Source of the DNA: Trachelipus rathkii
Taxonomy: Eukaryota; Arthropoda; Malacostraca; Isopoda; Trachelipodidae
Direction of reading: 5' to 3'
DNA: 35,000 nucleotides
Assembly: GCA_015478945.1 (NCBI GenBank)
Contig: JABUQX010116873.1
Span: 1 to 35,000 of the forward strand
The notes under the pieces: generated by a model
Databases searched by the model: none
What the model was told of the DNA's origin: nothing
The model's input: the letters and a program-made list of their open reading frames with translations, nothing else
In this document: in pieces, positions 10,958 through 24,924 of the stretch
Layout: each line of letters starts with the position of its first letter
Numbering within the stretch: the first letter of the stretch is position 1
Made by a program: the position numbers and the translations under genes

Positions 10958-12380
10958 AATAAGAAATAAATATATTTAAACCAAAGTACATCTTAGATTA
11001 TTTATTTATAAATATAATATAGTTAAATATATAATATATTAAATCATAATTAAATATTAATAAATAAATAATATAATACAAATAAATAATAATAAAAGTA
11101 ATAATTAAAATTAATAGAATTATTAATAACTAAAAAATAATAATTATATCTATTATTGGAGAGAGAACTGCTAAGAACGTGGTACATACAAATAATTATT
11201 TAAATGATATATATTATAAATAACTTTTCATAATATTTCCTATTACAAAACATAATTAAAGTCAAAATAAATAAATATATTATAATAAATATTAATGATA
11301 ATATTTATAAATAAATTTTATTAAAAAATTAATATATCAAAAAATAAATGATAATAATAGCTTGTGATGAATTTATAAAATAATAAATTAAATAATAATT
11401 TAATAAAAAAAATAAATATAAAAATTATAAATAATAATTAATAATAATAAATACAAATTAAATAAATATATAAATAAATCAAATAAAGATAAATAAAACA
11501 TTTAAATATAAAATAGATTATTAAATATTAAAATTCATACTAAATAATAAAATAAATGATAAATATAAAATAAATATATGCTATATAAAATAATATTAAA
11601 AATATTTACATAAATAAATATTTATAATAATAACAATTCAAACTAAAAATAAATAAATTGACTAATCATGTTAATAATACAGAATATTTAATAATATAAA
11701 CAATTCATTTAAATAATAAATAATGATAAACTCAAATAAATAATAAATAATAGAATAAATAAAATAATAATAATAATAATAAATAATATAAATAAATAAA
11801 TAATAAATAATAAATATAATAATGAAAAATAATAATAAATAAAACTATTAATAAATAAATTAATAAAATTAAATGAATAATTAAATAATAAATAATAAAA
11901 TCAATTATTTATTAATAATATAAAATGAATATTGTAAATAATTAATCTTATTATAATATAAATAAATAAATAATATTAAAAAAATATTAATAATAAAGAT
12001 AATAAATAATAATAATAATAACTTAATAAATATAAATAAATAAATAAATAAAATAATTTAATGAATAAGAAATAAAAACTTAGATAAATAATTATATATA
12101 AGGTAAATTAAATAAATGTAAATGATAAATACAACTAATTAAATAAATAATAATAACTAAAACTTAAATTATAATTAAACACATCGTAATAAATCAATTT
12201 AAATAATAAATCTAATAAATATAAAATTTGATAATATATGAATCATTTTAAAATAAATAAAAAATAAAAGAAATATGAAAACTAAATACAAAATAAAATA
12301 TATAAATAAATAAATAAATAAATATACTATAATCTAAATAATGAATGATCGAATAATTAGATATAATAGATATATATATA
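10958..12380 (+). repeat. Degenerate AAT/AAAT-rich block
   Basis: About 1.4 kb composed almost entirely of 'aaat', 'aat' and 'aaataaataat' words with occasional substitutions; G and C are nearly absent over long runs. It mirrors the TTTA block at 31.1-32.96 kb. No unit longer than a few bases is evident. Confidence 0.85.
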
Positions 12381-12879
12381 ATTTATACAAAAATATTGTT
12401 GACAGATAAACTGTTATATAGTAATAATAAATCAAAAACTAACTGTAACTTAGCTCCATAACAAAATATTAGAGTGAAGGAATGAATACCAAGACAATAA
12501 GAAAAAAATACCTATGTATCAGGATTACCAAATATTACAATGAAGTTATGATAAACATAGCATATCAATACGTGGACGAAATTTATCACGTATAATTATG
12601 CAGGTTTCATAACGCCTAAAAAGAATATTTGTCCATACATAAGTACAACTCGAAATTTATATCAGAAGTGTCTAAGAACGAACCTATTAGTTTATTTTTG
12701 TAAATAGGTTTATAACCCACAATGATAAAAATCTAACATAGTTATCTAGCATTATCTTATAATATAATATTAGTAATCATGTTAAATTATCTTTGTTCTG
12801 TGCAATTTCTATAATACAGCAATATAAAGCCATAAATAATTAAAGGTTTCACAATTAATAACAGTATTTCCACCACCTT
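12381..12879. other. Linker between AAT block and satellite A, left arm
   Basis: About 500 bases of AT-rich sequence without a gene. Some parts, such as the stretch near 12520-12560, loosely resemble satellite A, so very degenerate units may extend here. The right-arm linker is only about 135 bases. Confidence 0.45.
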
Positions 12880-15761
12880 CGAATTTTCGAGTTTTTCGCA
12901 CTTACTCAAGTATTCGTACCCAGAAAAAAAATCTTACTGCTACCAATGATCTCAAAAATTTAAGATTGGAAACTCATGTAAACTCGCGGGATTTTTACTT
13001 ATATCTGAAGGATTTCAACACATAGCGAGATTTCCACCACTCGAAAATTTTTCGGTTTTCACTTTAGTATTTTCCGTACAGAAAATATCTATGCTACCAT
13101 TACTCACTCAAAGTGTTATAAGTTTTGACAACTGAATGTTAACGTCGATTTATAAGTTAATAGAAGGATTTCAACAACTAAAGTATTTCACAATCGAAAT
13201 TTCGAGTTTTGCACTTTCATGTCTTATTCACACTTTATAATAATTCAGTCAACTTCCGATCCAAAATTTTTGCCTATGAGCATGGTCAGTAGGGTACTAC
13301 TTTCATCTTCTCAACATAACACATAACATTTCCACAATCCAAAATCTCACATTCTTTTCAAACTCTTAAAATAAATTGCGACCGTAAATGTAACCTAACC
13401 GAAGAAAGATAGTGATACTTCTAATGGTAGGCGTAGTTTACTTATATATGAAGCGATTAAAACTCTAAACAGTATTTCACACATGAAATTTTGAGTTTGT
13501 CCACTTTAGTATTTTTCGTACAGAAAAAATTCTATGCTACAATTCTTCCAAATTTTACGTAGTTGACAACTTATGCTACGCTTTATAACTTAATATGAAG
13601 GATATTACACAATTAGACTATATTTCAACATTCCGAATTTTCGGAGTATATTTGGGCCTCTTTAAGTATTTTCGTAAGAAAAAAATCTGATAGATACAAT
13701 TACTCCCAAATTTATTCGATCCATATTCATGGCTACGGTTTTATAAGTTTAAGTATGAGGATTCAAAACCTATCAGTTCTTCACTTCGCATTTTCATGTT
13801 CTTAACCTTCCTCAGGTATATTTGCACCACAGACAGAATATCTATTGCAACAATTACTCAAATATTAAGTTTTTGACAAGTATTTTCCATGTAACGGATT
13901 TTATAATTAATATGAACGCGATTTTAACCATACAGTATTTCACACGACCTCGAATTTCTGAGTTTTTGACTTTTAAGTATTTCCGTTCCAGAAATAAAAA
14001 ATCTATTGCTATCCAATTCTCTCAATTTTAAGGTTTTGACAAACTTCATGTAGGGCATGGTTTATAAGTTATATATAAGGATTTTCAAACAACATAAGTA
14101 TTTCAACCTCTGATGGTTCGAGTTTTGCACTTAAGTATTTTTCGTACCATAAAAAATTCTTTATGTCCATATACTCCAAATTTGGTTTCAAATACTTATG
14201 CTAACGGCATTTTATTAATTAATATAAAGGATTTAAACCCTTTTAAATCGATTCCAAGTTTGCCTTTAAGATTTTTACCCGAAAAAATATCTACTGCTTA
14301 CAATTCTCCCATTATTCTGTCCGATTCATGCTAAAGGACATTTTGAAGTTAATATATGAAAGATTTACAACCATTAGTACCAGTATTTCCACACCTCAAA
14401 TGTTCGAGTTTATTGCAATTCTAAGTATTTTTCGTACCAGAAAAAAAGTCTTACTGCTACCATTACGTCCAATTTAAGTTCACTAAACTTCATGCTAGCG
14501 GTTTTATTAACTTAATTTTGAAGAGTATTTCCAACCCATAACAGTTATTTCCACACTCAAAATTTTTCGATGTTTGTTTAATATTTTCGTACCTAAAAGA
14601 AATTTTATGCTACCAATTCTCCAAAATTTTGTAGTTCCAACAAACTTACTTGCTTAACGGTATTTTTTATACTTATTATTTAGGATTTCAACACGTTTTC
14701 TCCAATACCTCGAATTTTCGCTTTTTGCACTTCAAAGTATTTTTTTCGTTACAGAAGAAAATTTGCTTCCAGTACTCAAAATTTGAGTATCGACAACTTT
14801 CTGTAACGGCTGTTTTTAGTTAATTATAGAGATCTTCAAACCTAACAGTATTTTCAACAACCTCGAATTTCGAGTTTTGACTTCTAAGTATTTTCGTACC
14901 CAGAAAAATAATCTACTGCTTCAATTACCCAAAATTTAAGTTTCTGACAAACTTGTAACGGTTTTTATAATTAATTGAGGATTTTAATCGATATAGTATT
15001 TCCCACACTCGAATTTTCGGTAGTTATTGAACCTTTAAGTTTTTCTATTTTTGAAAAATTGTGCATTACAAAAAATAGCTACCTAATTTCTCCAAAAAAT
15101 TTAAGTTTCTGACAGTTAACATGTACACGGCACTTTATATTCGTTAATATTCACAATGTTGATAAACAAATTGCAATAGTTAGATACGGCGCATTCTACG
15201 CAACAACCTTATAGCGTAAGTATCCAAACTTGAGTTTTTCGGGGTTTTGCTTTAGTATTTTAATCGGTCCAGAAAAATTTCTACTGCTACATTACTCAAA
15301 TTTTACGTGTTGGAAACTTCAGGCTAACGGCTTTATATAACTATTTATGAAGGTATTTATCGGTAACAATGAACTCTCCAATAACATGATTTTCCACACA
15401 CTCGAATTGCTGAGGTTTGTGCACTTCTAAGTATTTTACGTCAGAAAAAAATCTACTGCTACCAATTACTCAAAAATTTAAGTTCTGACAAACTTTCTTC
15501 GAGAATTTTATAAGTTAAAATATATTGCAAGTTTCAAACCATAAACAGTTTTCCACACACCTGAATTTTGAGAGGAGCGATACAGAGAAATTTTCTGTAC
15601 CAATGAAAAAAAATTACTCAAGTTGAAGTGATACCAATTATCTCCAATTTTGAGTTTGACAAATTCCATGCAGCAGGATTTTATATTTAATTATGAGGTT
15701 TCAACAGGCATAACAGTATTTTTCAATCCGAAATTTAGAGTTGCACTTTAGTATTTTGCTT
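12880..15761 (+). repeat. Satellite A, left-arm array (about 18 units of about 158 bp)
   Basis: Unit landmarks in order: 'aagtattttcgtaccaga', a run of A, 'ctgctaccaattactcc', 'aaatttaagttctgacaaac', 'ttcatgctaacggc', 'ttttataagttaatatgaa', 'ggatttcaaaccataacag', 'tatttccacacctcgaattt', 'tcgagttttgcactt'. The 'ctgctacc' landmark recurs near 12936, 13090, 13532, 13687, 13842, 14005, 14155, 14293, 14452, 14606, 14762, 14911, 15072, 15281, 15454 and 15625, mostly 150-163 bases apart. One unit near 15072-15281 is about 50 bases too long and holds extra sequence near 15160-15215. Two open frames inside it (13822-14031, 14113-14334) are by-products of the repeat. Confidence 0.9.
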
Positions 15762-16750
15762 GATTATGTTGATGGCTTTATATCTATCTATAGGTACGCA
15801 GCGGCAGGTGTTGAAGGTTCTTATATTTCAATAGGGTGCAATCCTCATCAATATTATACACGATTCACCTCGTGCTGACATATATTGGTTTTTAAAAGTC
15901 AAGGTGATAGTGTGTTTTGTCTAGACTGCTAGAAGTTTTGTGTTTTGTATTGGATATGCTCTAGTTGACTAGTTCGTTGTGGTTTTCTTTCATTTCTCCA
16001 CCTCTGTTTAGTTGGATTTTTTCTATAACTTCTGTATTTTTGACTGAATTTAATTCAATCTTTTAAAGCTTGGCGTCCTGTGTTTTATGCGCTGTTTCCA
16101 CTGTGAGGGTGAACTTTTGAGCGAACTATAAACCCATACTTGGATAGTTTGCCTTGAATGGTCATCGGTGACAACTGGGGAATAAAAATCGTTGGGTAGG
16201 CAGAATATGCGGCAATTGGAACTGAACTCTTACTAACCCAGGGCAAAACATCATTCTGATTACCCCAGAAAATCCTTTCGTTCATTACCCTCAGATGAAT
16301 TATGTTCGTAACCTCAACGAGATTGTCTTTGACCACTCTCTCTCGTAACTATAAATATACCTCTTAAATTCTTAGACTCACCACATAATATAATGTATTC
16401 TAAATGCTCCATACCTTGCTCTCCTTTATCTAATTATTCTCTTGCATTTACTGTACCATACGTTTATACTCATTTTCGCAAAAGATGAAAGGCCTTTTAC
16501 GGCGATCGACGAAATTCTATCAGGAGGTCATGCATTAGCTTCCTGGCCAAAATCAGTGTATGTGGGCGCTAGCTACAGCCAACGTCCGAGTCTGCTTCTC
16601 GACATTGCAGGAATACTATGTTGGGCTAATTTTTATCACCCACTATGGGATTAAAGGATAAGGATGATGTAAGATGTTCTCTTAGAAGAGTACGGTGTGG
16701 ATATAGTATGATATATAATTATGTGGTAAAAGGTGGTGTTTCTAAGAGTC
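15762..16750. other. Non-tandem spacer between satellites A and B, left arm
   Basis: About 1 kb, GC-richer than the arrays, matching the reverse complement of 28956-30014 along its length with frequent indels. It begins at 'gattatgttgat' directly after the last satellite A unit. It holds open frames of 83 codons (minus, 16085-16336) and 70 codons (plus, 16442-16654). The matching right-arm sequence is frameshifted or stopped relative to both. Over 16483-16530 both arms could read a short shared F-T-A...D-E...L-S pattern on this strand, too little to call coding. I recognise no domain. Confidence 0.7.
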
Positions 16751-19700
16751 TATCGCTTACCGTATTACTCAAACCTGACTCTTGAGATCAGCGTTTCAAC
16801 GATTTTATTATTCAATATTGCAGGTACAATTTTAATTCTCATTAACATTATATCGGGAGTTATTTCCATTTTAACTTTTTACGGAAATCAAGTATTTTAG
16901 TTCCAGATTAAAAATCTATCTCTACATATTACTCCAACTGTTACTCTTTAGTCTTCCAGTCCACCGGATATTATTATAATTCAGTAAACAGATTTAATAT
17001 ATCATTAACAGTTATTTTCGGGGATTTCATAATTTTGACTTACGGAAAATCTACGTATTTTCGTTCTAGATTGAATTAAAATCTTATTTCTCGCACCTGT
17101 CTCCAACTGGAATCATCAGATTCGAGCAACGGGTAATCTATTAATAACATAGTACAATTTAAGTATCATACAGATTTTTGGAGATTCAAATTTTTGGACT
17201 ACGAAATCGAACTTATTTATGGATGGGTGAAAAAATAGTAATGTTACTCTGTTGGAAAAAGGAATTCATGATCTTCGCCAATTTTATTTATTAATTTAGT
17301 ACTTTATATAATCATAACATATTTTGGAGATTTCAAATTTGAAATTAGGGAATTCTAAGTATTTTCGTCCGAATATAATCTTCGCAACTTTACCTAACTG
17401 GCAACTATTCAGACTTAGTTCAATCGATTATAATAAATTAGTAACAATTTAGATATCATAACATTTTCGGAAGTTTCCAAAATTTGCAAAAACAATCCGA
17501 TCGCAAACCGTTCGCCAACTTCATTCGCATATTACTCAAAACCTGGAATCATTTAGACTTCAGGCTAACGCCATTGCTATTTTTAACAATTATAATCAAT
17601 AGATATTCTACATTATTTTCGGGATTTTCCAACTTTGAACTTCGAGAATAAGTATTTTTGTTCCAGATATAAAATCTATCGCACAGATTACTCAAAGTGA
17701 TCATTTAGACTTCAGGCAACGCATTTTTTAAATAAATTAGTAACATTTAGATAATCAATACTCAATATTTTCGTAGATTTCAATTTTGACGTACGGAAAT
17801 CTAATGATTTTCGTTTCCAGAAATTAAAATCTATTGCAACCTATTTACTCAAACTGGTATCATTAGACTTCCTAACGCACATTTTTTTATTAAATTAGTA
17901 ACAATTAAAGATATCATAATATTTTTGAGATTCAAAATTTTGAAAATTTCGGAAATCTAAGTATTTCGTTCCGATAAAATCTATCGCAACCTATTACTCC
18001 AAACCTGGAATTTTCAGATTCAGGCCAGGCATTTGTTTATTATTGTACTATATTTAAGAATTAAAATTTTTTTAGATTTCCAAATTTTGAACTTACGGAA
18101 ATCTAAGTATTTTCGTCCAGAATAAAATCATATCGATCCTATTCTCCCAAACCTGGAATCATTAGATTAGTGCTAACGGCATAAATTTATTATAAAATAA
18201 TTTAGGATTAATGTATTATCCTAAAACATTTTGAAGGATTTAAACTAATATGAATTAGGAATTGTAGTTTTTTTTCCTCAGAAAAAAAATCTAAGTATGC
18301 AATATATTACTTCTCAAATGGAAAGCCGTGGGTGTCTTAACGCATTTTTATTATTAAATTATAACCAATTAAGATATCATAAACAATATTTTCGAATTTT
18401 TTCCAAATTTTTTGAATTTATCCCTAATGGGAAGATTCGAATTCTTCTAGTATGATCACCAACCTATTTTCAACTGGATCTTTTCAGACTTTCAGGCAAC
18501 GGCTCTTTTTTTAAAATTTGTACAATTTAAGTTATAACATATTTTCGGCGATTTCAAATTTAGATCTTACGGAAATTTTAGTATTTTCGTTCCAGAAAAA
18601 AAATCGCCTATCGGTCAACCTTTACTCAAAACCTGGTGATATATTTAGTTATGCTAAACGCTTTATGAATCTAGTAACATTTAATATTTATATATAACTA
18701 TTTTCGGAGATACTTTCACAATTTGAACTTTACGGACATCTAAGTATTTTCTGTTTCAAGATAAAAATTCTATCGCACCTATTACTCCAAAACTGCGAAT
18801 CATTCAGACTTCAGGCCAACGGCATTTTAATTATAAATTTAGTATTACATTTAGTAGTCATACATAATTTTTCTCTGGAGATTTCCAAATTATCTGTGAA
18901 CTTACGGAATCTAAGTATTTTACTTTCCAGAATTTATAAATTCATATCGCAACTATATACTACCAACCTGGAAATTTAGCTTTAGGTAACGCCATTCTTA
19001 TTATTAAACTCAGTATCAATTTCAAGATATTATAAGCAATATTTTTGAGAGATTTCAATTTTGAACTTACCTGGATAGATATTTTTCGTTCCTCAGAAAA
19101 ATCGTAATTGGAACTATTCTCCAACCTGGAATCATTCACTTCGGCCAACGGATTTTTTAATAAATTTAGTAAAATTTACGAATATCATAACAATATTTCT
19201 GGGATTGCAAAATTTTTTTGTACACTTCACGTGATCTAGTAATTTTCGTTCGATAAAAATATATCGCTTAAATTACTCCTCTGGACTATTCTTAGCTTCA
19301 GGCTACGCCTTTTTATTATTATTGTAACAATTTAACAAAAATGAAAGAAAAATATTTTGGAGTTTCAAATTTTGAACTTACGGAAATCTAAGTTATTTTA
19401 CGATTCAGATAAAATAAATCGTAGACGATACCTTATATATACAAAACATGGACTACTATTCAAGACTTGCAGGTAGCGTAAATACGCGGGTATATTTTTT
19501 CAATACATATTATAGTCAAAAACTAATATTAAACATTCTCCCGAACACCTTAATTATTTTCTTCGAACGAATTATTCCAACTTTCAACTATTGAACTTAA
19601 CGTATCTTTGGGAGAATTATGTATATCTATTTGTTCGGTTTAGAGTAAAAAACTCATATAGCTCCTATGTCTCACAACACTGGTAATCATTTTTTACAGA

Positions 19701-22700
19701 TAGAGGCAATTATGTACTATTTCTAATTTAGTTAAATATTCATTTGGAAATATATTAAAAACTCCTTAATATTTTGCGGAAGATTTCTTTCTATAATTAT
19801 GGTGTCGCGACTCAAAAAGATAATGTTTCGTTCCTAGATATAGTCTTATCGCGAACCTAGTTAACCATCCTAAACCTGGGATTTTAGACTGGCAGCGCCT
19901 AACTAAAGTAATTTTTATTAAATAGCATAATAAGGTAAATAATTAAAGATATCATATGACATATATTTCTCCGGTGAGCCTTTCTATCATTTTGTTGTTT
20001 AGATTTAGGAAATAAATCTATAGTAATGCTTTCGGTTCCAGTGTAATAAATTCTGTCAGGTAACTAATATAATGAAGCCACACTATCTTGAATCATTCAG
20101 ATTAGAGCTCACGCACATAAGGTCTTTATATATTATAATATGTGGTAACTAATAAAGACTATAAAGATAACAATGCTTATCTTGGATTGTTGTATATCCA
20201 AATTATGACAATATATATTATAAGTAATATTTTTACGTCTTCTAAGATAATTACAAACCTCTAATCGGCCGCTTTACTCAAACGCCTGAATGGTCTATTC
20301 AGACTTCAGGCCACCCGGTTATCCTGTTGAGTATTAAATGTTAACACAATATTAATGTCATAACAATATTTGTGGAGATATTCCTAAAGAATTGCCAATA
20401 AAAAAGAAGGTCGAGCATCGCATAAGATACCCGATTTCGAGCCGCAATTCATAGAATCGAAATTTGGCTCAAGAACTGGAATCAACTCTAGATTAGAGCA
20501 AAGTTTAGCTATAATAGGGACTAAACACAAGCATATGTTTATTATTATAAATTTCGTAAACTCAATTTAGGATCATCAGTATAACTCTCTTAATTTATAA
20601 CACGCAATTAGATTTTTTAATGGCATATCATACTTTTAGACTTATCTAGAGAAATTAAGTAATTTCGTTCGCATTTGACATAATAAATAAATTCTAGTGA
20701 AAACATGACTCTGGTCCAACGTGGATAATAATCTATAGAACTTTATAAGAGTCGTGTATATTGTTCACTTCTCTTTAAATTATAATTGTGTACATATATA
20801 AAGATTATAAAAATATTTTATTTCCAATATTGTGAAATTTTGATATTTAGGAACTGAAAATTGTTTCGTTCAGAGTTAATAAGAATTATATTTCTCTATT
20901 AGCTAATCTAATATATCTCTAAAATCGGCTCAATCTTGTCAGCTTATAGTGCACACACGCATTTCATTTTATTAAATTTGTATATAGATATTTATTGGAC
21001 AACACCCACATCACTACAAATTTTAATTTTAGCTGAAATCTCAGATTTCCATTCTCATAATCATTATTATTTTTTTCGTGTTTAGGGTTATAGTATTTTT
21101 TCGTTTCGAAAAAAAAATATATTCGCATAATCTCTCATTTCTATATTTTAGGAAATATATATAAGACTTTTCATAGGGCTAAGACCGCTTTTTAATAAGT
21201 AAACAGTAATTTTACATGTTGCAGCTAAAATTTTTAATTCAATAATGATGTCGGTAAACATAATGATCTCTGCGTTTCTCAAGCTTTGAGATTCGGTAAA
21301 AGAATCTAGTATAGGGGAGGTATTTGTGGCCACGTTCAGTAATTCATAAATTATACTATCACATAATTGTATTACTTACTAACTAGGATCATAATACAGC
21401 AAAAAGTTCAATATTCTTCACACGGACAAATTTTCATTAATCTGTATTAATAATTTCATCTCTAATTCTTAAACAAAATATCATAAATAAACTCTTTTTT
21501 CACAGAGCTTTTCTCATCAATTAGTTCATGGCTAAACACCCTCTTAAAAAGTACTAATCGTCGGACAACCGGGATATGCAAACTTCAAGATTCGTTTACT
21601 CCAAACCTGGAATCATTTAGATTCAGGACTACCGCTATACTCAGATATTTAATTATTGTGCCATTATAACTAACAATTTAAATATCATGTAGTACAATAT
21701 ATTTTCTGGAGATATTCCATAGTGTGTGGAAACTTTACAAAATCTAAAGTATTTTGACGTGATTAATCTCAGAAAATAAATAATATATAACTAAATTCAA
21801 GCCTTTATCCAACTATTAAGGCTATAGAGTAATTATTCAGCTTCAGGCCGAAGCGGCAATACATTTATAAACATTAAGATAAGTTCTTTATTGATAGTTA
21901 ATCTTACAGGTGTTAAAGATATTGATCATTAGGAATAATATATTTCTGTTTTGTCTTACGATTTTTTCTGACATTGAGAGAATCTAAGAGTATTTTTGTT
22001 CGAATATCAGAATAAATAATCTTATGTGAAACCTAGATGTTTTTCAAAAGATCTGAGATACTGTTTTCATCTCCTATCTGGAGACGTCTGACTCTCATAA
22101 TTCTACTTATATAATTTTCTATGTATTTTATTAAAATCATTTAAGATCAAAATAGTTTACTAAAAATGTTTCGTTTATTAAATATATTGAACTTCGGCAA
22201 ATAATCTTATAGTATATTCGATTCACAGAATAAAACTATTCACCCTAAGTCGCCACTTATTATACTCTATAGCATTGCATAGTTTAGTGTGTATTCTTGA
22301 AGTAATATTAGCTTGAGAACTCTCGTCCGCGCGCTTTTTTTTATTAAAATTATTTAAAGCGCCTTAGTATTAATGAACTTTATTAAGTGTGTCTGTGAGA
22401 ATTTACGCAATATTTGGACTTGAAGACCGAGGGTAATTGTAGTATTATCGTTAGTAATAATCTCTTAACTAACACTCATTTAGCTCCCTCCCAAACTGGT
22501 CAATTAGATATCGAGTGGCTAACGCCCATGACATTTATTAATATGAACTTTTTTAGTTTATTTGTTCTTTTTTGGTTTTCTATTTAATTAAGATACATAT
22601 AATTAAGATAATTTGGCATAACATATTTTATCGGTGTCGAGTAAGTGTTCCATATTCGTTTTTGTGAATTGTACAGGAAATTTTTAGAGATTACTTTTTA

Positions 22701-24890
22701 CAGATCTCCGAATGGAGTATTAAGAAAATACTATCGGCCTCAATCTATACGTCAGCAGACCTGCGTGCTTATCTTCGATTCAGGTCCAATACGGCGATGT
22801 TGTTTATGTATAAGTTAAGTCACAAATTTATAGGATCTTCGACGTACATTTTTCGGCAGAGATTTACAGATGTTTTTGAACCTTACGGAAATCCTAAGAG
22901 ACCGTCTTTTTTCGTATCCCGTAAGATTCAATTTCTCTCGCAGGCATACTTAGAATCTATAATTACATGGACTCTATCTTTATGTAGAACATTAATGGCT
23001 TAACTCGCACAGTTTAGGATTACATTAAGAGTACTATCTGGGGCCCCAATTTATTTATCCTTATAGTCTTACAATATTTTTCGGAGATTCCAAATTTTGA
23101 CTTACGGAAGATCCTAAGTAATTTATCGTTCAGAAATAAAAAATCTATCGCAGCTATTCACCAAAAAACTGAATCTCAGATTAGGAACAACGGCATTGTT
23201 TTTATTAATAAATTAGCTCGAATAAAATTTAATAAGATAAATCCTACAGATATCTTAGAGACTTTTTTCAATACTCTCTTGAACTAGGACTGAAATCTAG
23301 TGTATTATACTTTTCTCGCAGAATAAAAATCTAGAATCGTCTAAAATTTTTATCATCTAACATGTGAAAATCTCACATCTTGTACGTGTCCAGGTTACGC
23401 GATTGACGCCACATTTTATTAAATTTAACTAGTAACAATTTTACCAGTACTGTATATAAAATTTATTACTGCCAATTTATGCAGATTTTTGAAGTGATCC
23501 CTCCACATTCTAATAAAGTATTATTTAGTTTTAATTTAATACATATTTACCGCAACGGTCTTGATTTATTCACCATGTATCTTGGAATCATTCAAACTTC
23601 AGGCAACGGTAACTAATAATATATATATCTCGATACATATGGATAGATATCAATGCATATCTATCCGAAGGATGACTATTAACCTCTATGGCTGCCACTC
23701 TGCTTTTTCTTCACAAATTTAAGTGTGTTACGGAAATATCACTCTATAGATAATTGTTCGTTGCTTAAAAAATATCATATATCGCAACTAGCTTCACTAC
23801 GAATACATTAGGGAATCATTTTAATAGGATTCAGAGAGTGAAGGTTAAATTTATTATATTAAGTAGTATTACTATTTTAATATTAATTCATATAAATTTT
23901 TTCCACACATTTTTGTTAACATTATCAGAAATTGCAGTAATTTCGTGTTTAAAAATTAATAAATATACTATTCGTACCTATTACTCCAATAACCTGGATC
24001 ATTATAAACTTCAGACTTAACGCTATTATTTATTAATTTAATTATAATATAGATTCTAATACAATTTTATATAATATTCTTAAATTATTTTTCGAGATCT
24101 TACCAAATATTGTTACTATACTCGGATCTTAAGTAATTTTATCGTTCGATATATAAATATTCATATTTCACCTATGGTACTCCAAAATATGGAAGTTTAG
24201 ACTTCAGGCTAAACGATATTGATTATTAATAATTAGTACTAAAATTTAGTATCATAACTAAACTATTTTTCGTAGGACTTTACTAATATTGAAATTCTAT
24301 CACGGTATAATTTAAAGTGTATATTTCGTTCCTAAGTAAAAAAATAAAATCTTTGCAAACTTTACTACCTAAACTGGATTAATTTAGACTTCTATGAGCT
24401 AACGCCATATTTATTATTTTATATTTAAATTATATAAAATATTTAAGGTTCATACTTTTTTCCGTAAAGATTGCCCTCAAATTTTGATCTTACGGAAATT
24501 GAAGTATTTTCGTTCCAGAACGTACGTAACTGCAATTCTCTAGTAGTTATTTTAATTTTTTCATCTCACATAATGCGACTGATCTTCATTAGACTTCAGC
24601 ATAGTCTCAGAACGAGCCTCGATTATATTAATCTAGCCATTTTAACCTACAATTTTTCCGTTTATCTATCATTTATGCAATAATTTTATCTGGAAGATTG
24701 CAGCATTGGCCAAAAAAAGTAAACATCAGATCGAGCAATTTAACTCGTGTACAAGAGCCAAACTTGAATAGCTCGCGTCTTTACTACACGGGAACCTGGA
24801 AGATTATTTTGACTTTCAGGGTAGTTGCTCTATTTTTTTTTAATTAATATAATTAGTATATAGTTTTATTATTATATTTTAGAATATTTT
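16751..24890 (+). repeat. Satellite B, left-arm array (about 45-50 units of about 160-165 bp)
   Basis: Unit landmarks in order: 'aagtattttcgttccagaa', 'aaaatctatcgcaac', 'ctattactccaaacctgg', 'aatcattcagacttcagg', 'ctaacggcattttt', 'attattaaatttagtaac', 'aatttaagatatcataac', 'aatattttcggagatttcc', 'aaattttgaacttacgg'. The 'tactccaaacctgg' landmark recurs near 17553, 17689, 17843, 17993, 18141, 18625, 18781, 18957 and 19120. Units are fairly regular to about 19.4 kb, much more degraded and longer from 19.4 to 22.95 kb, and again recognisable from 23.05 to 24.8 kb. The first half of the unit is clearly related to satellite A. All open frames inside are incidental. Confidence 0.88.
23641..23666. 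other. Hairpin with 10-bp perfect stem inside satellite B
   Basis: 'ggatagatat' (23641-23650) pairs with 'atatctatcc' (23657-23666) around a 6-base loop. It lies in a short non-satellite interruption of about 70 bases that starts with an AT tract. Confidence 0.55.
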
Positions 24891-24924
24891 TTTTATCTAT
24901 TGTCAATATTATTAAAAATATTCT
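24881..24924. other. Centre of the inverted repeat
   Basis: 'agaatattttt' at 24881-24891 pairs perfectly with 'aaaaatattct' at 24914-24924, leaving a 22-base loop. To the left satellite B runs on the plus strand up to its 'taagatatcataacaatattttcgg' region (degraded here); to the right the complementary 'ctccgaaaattttg...gatatcttaattgttac' starts at once. The strand switch therefore happens within one monomer. Confidence 0.75.

Noticed and set aside
10958..12380. Telomeric repeat
   Set aside because: Words are AAT/AAAT without G; no tandem TTAGG, TTAGGG or similar motif is present.
12880..15761. CRISPR-like array
   Set aside because: The whole 158-bp unit repeats, without short identical repeats separated by unique spacers, and the context is eukaryotic.
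16085..16654. 83-codon and 70-codon open frames in the left spacer as possible genes
   Set aside because: Aligned sequence in the right arm is frameshifted or stopped, frames lie on opposite strands, and no domain is recognisable.
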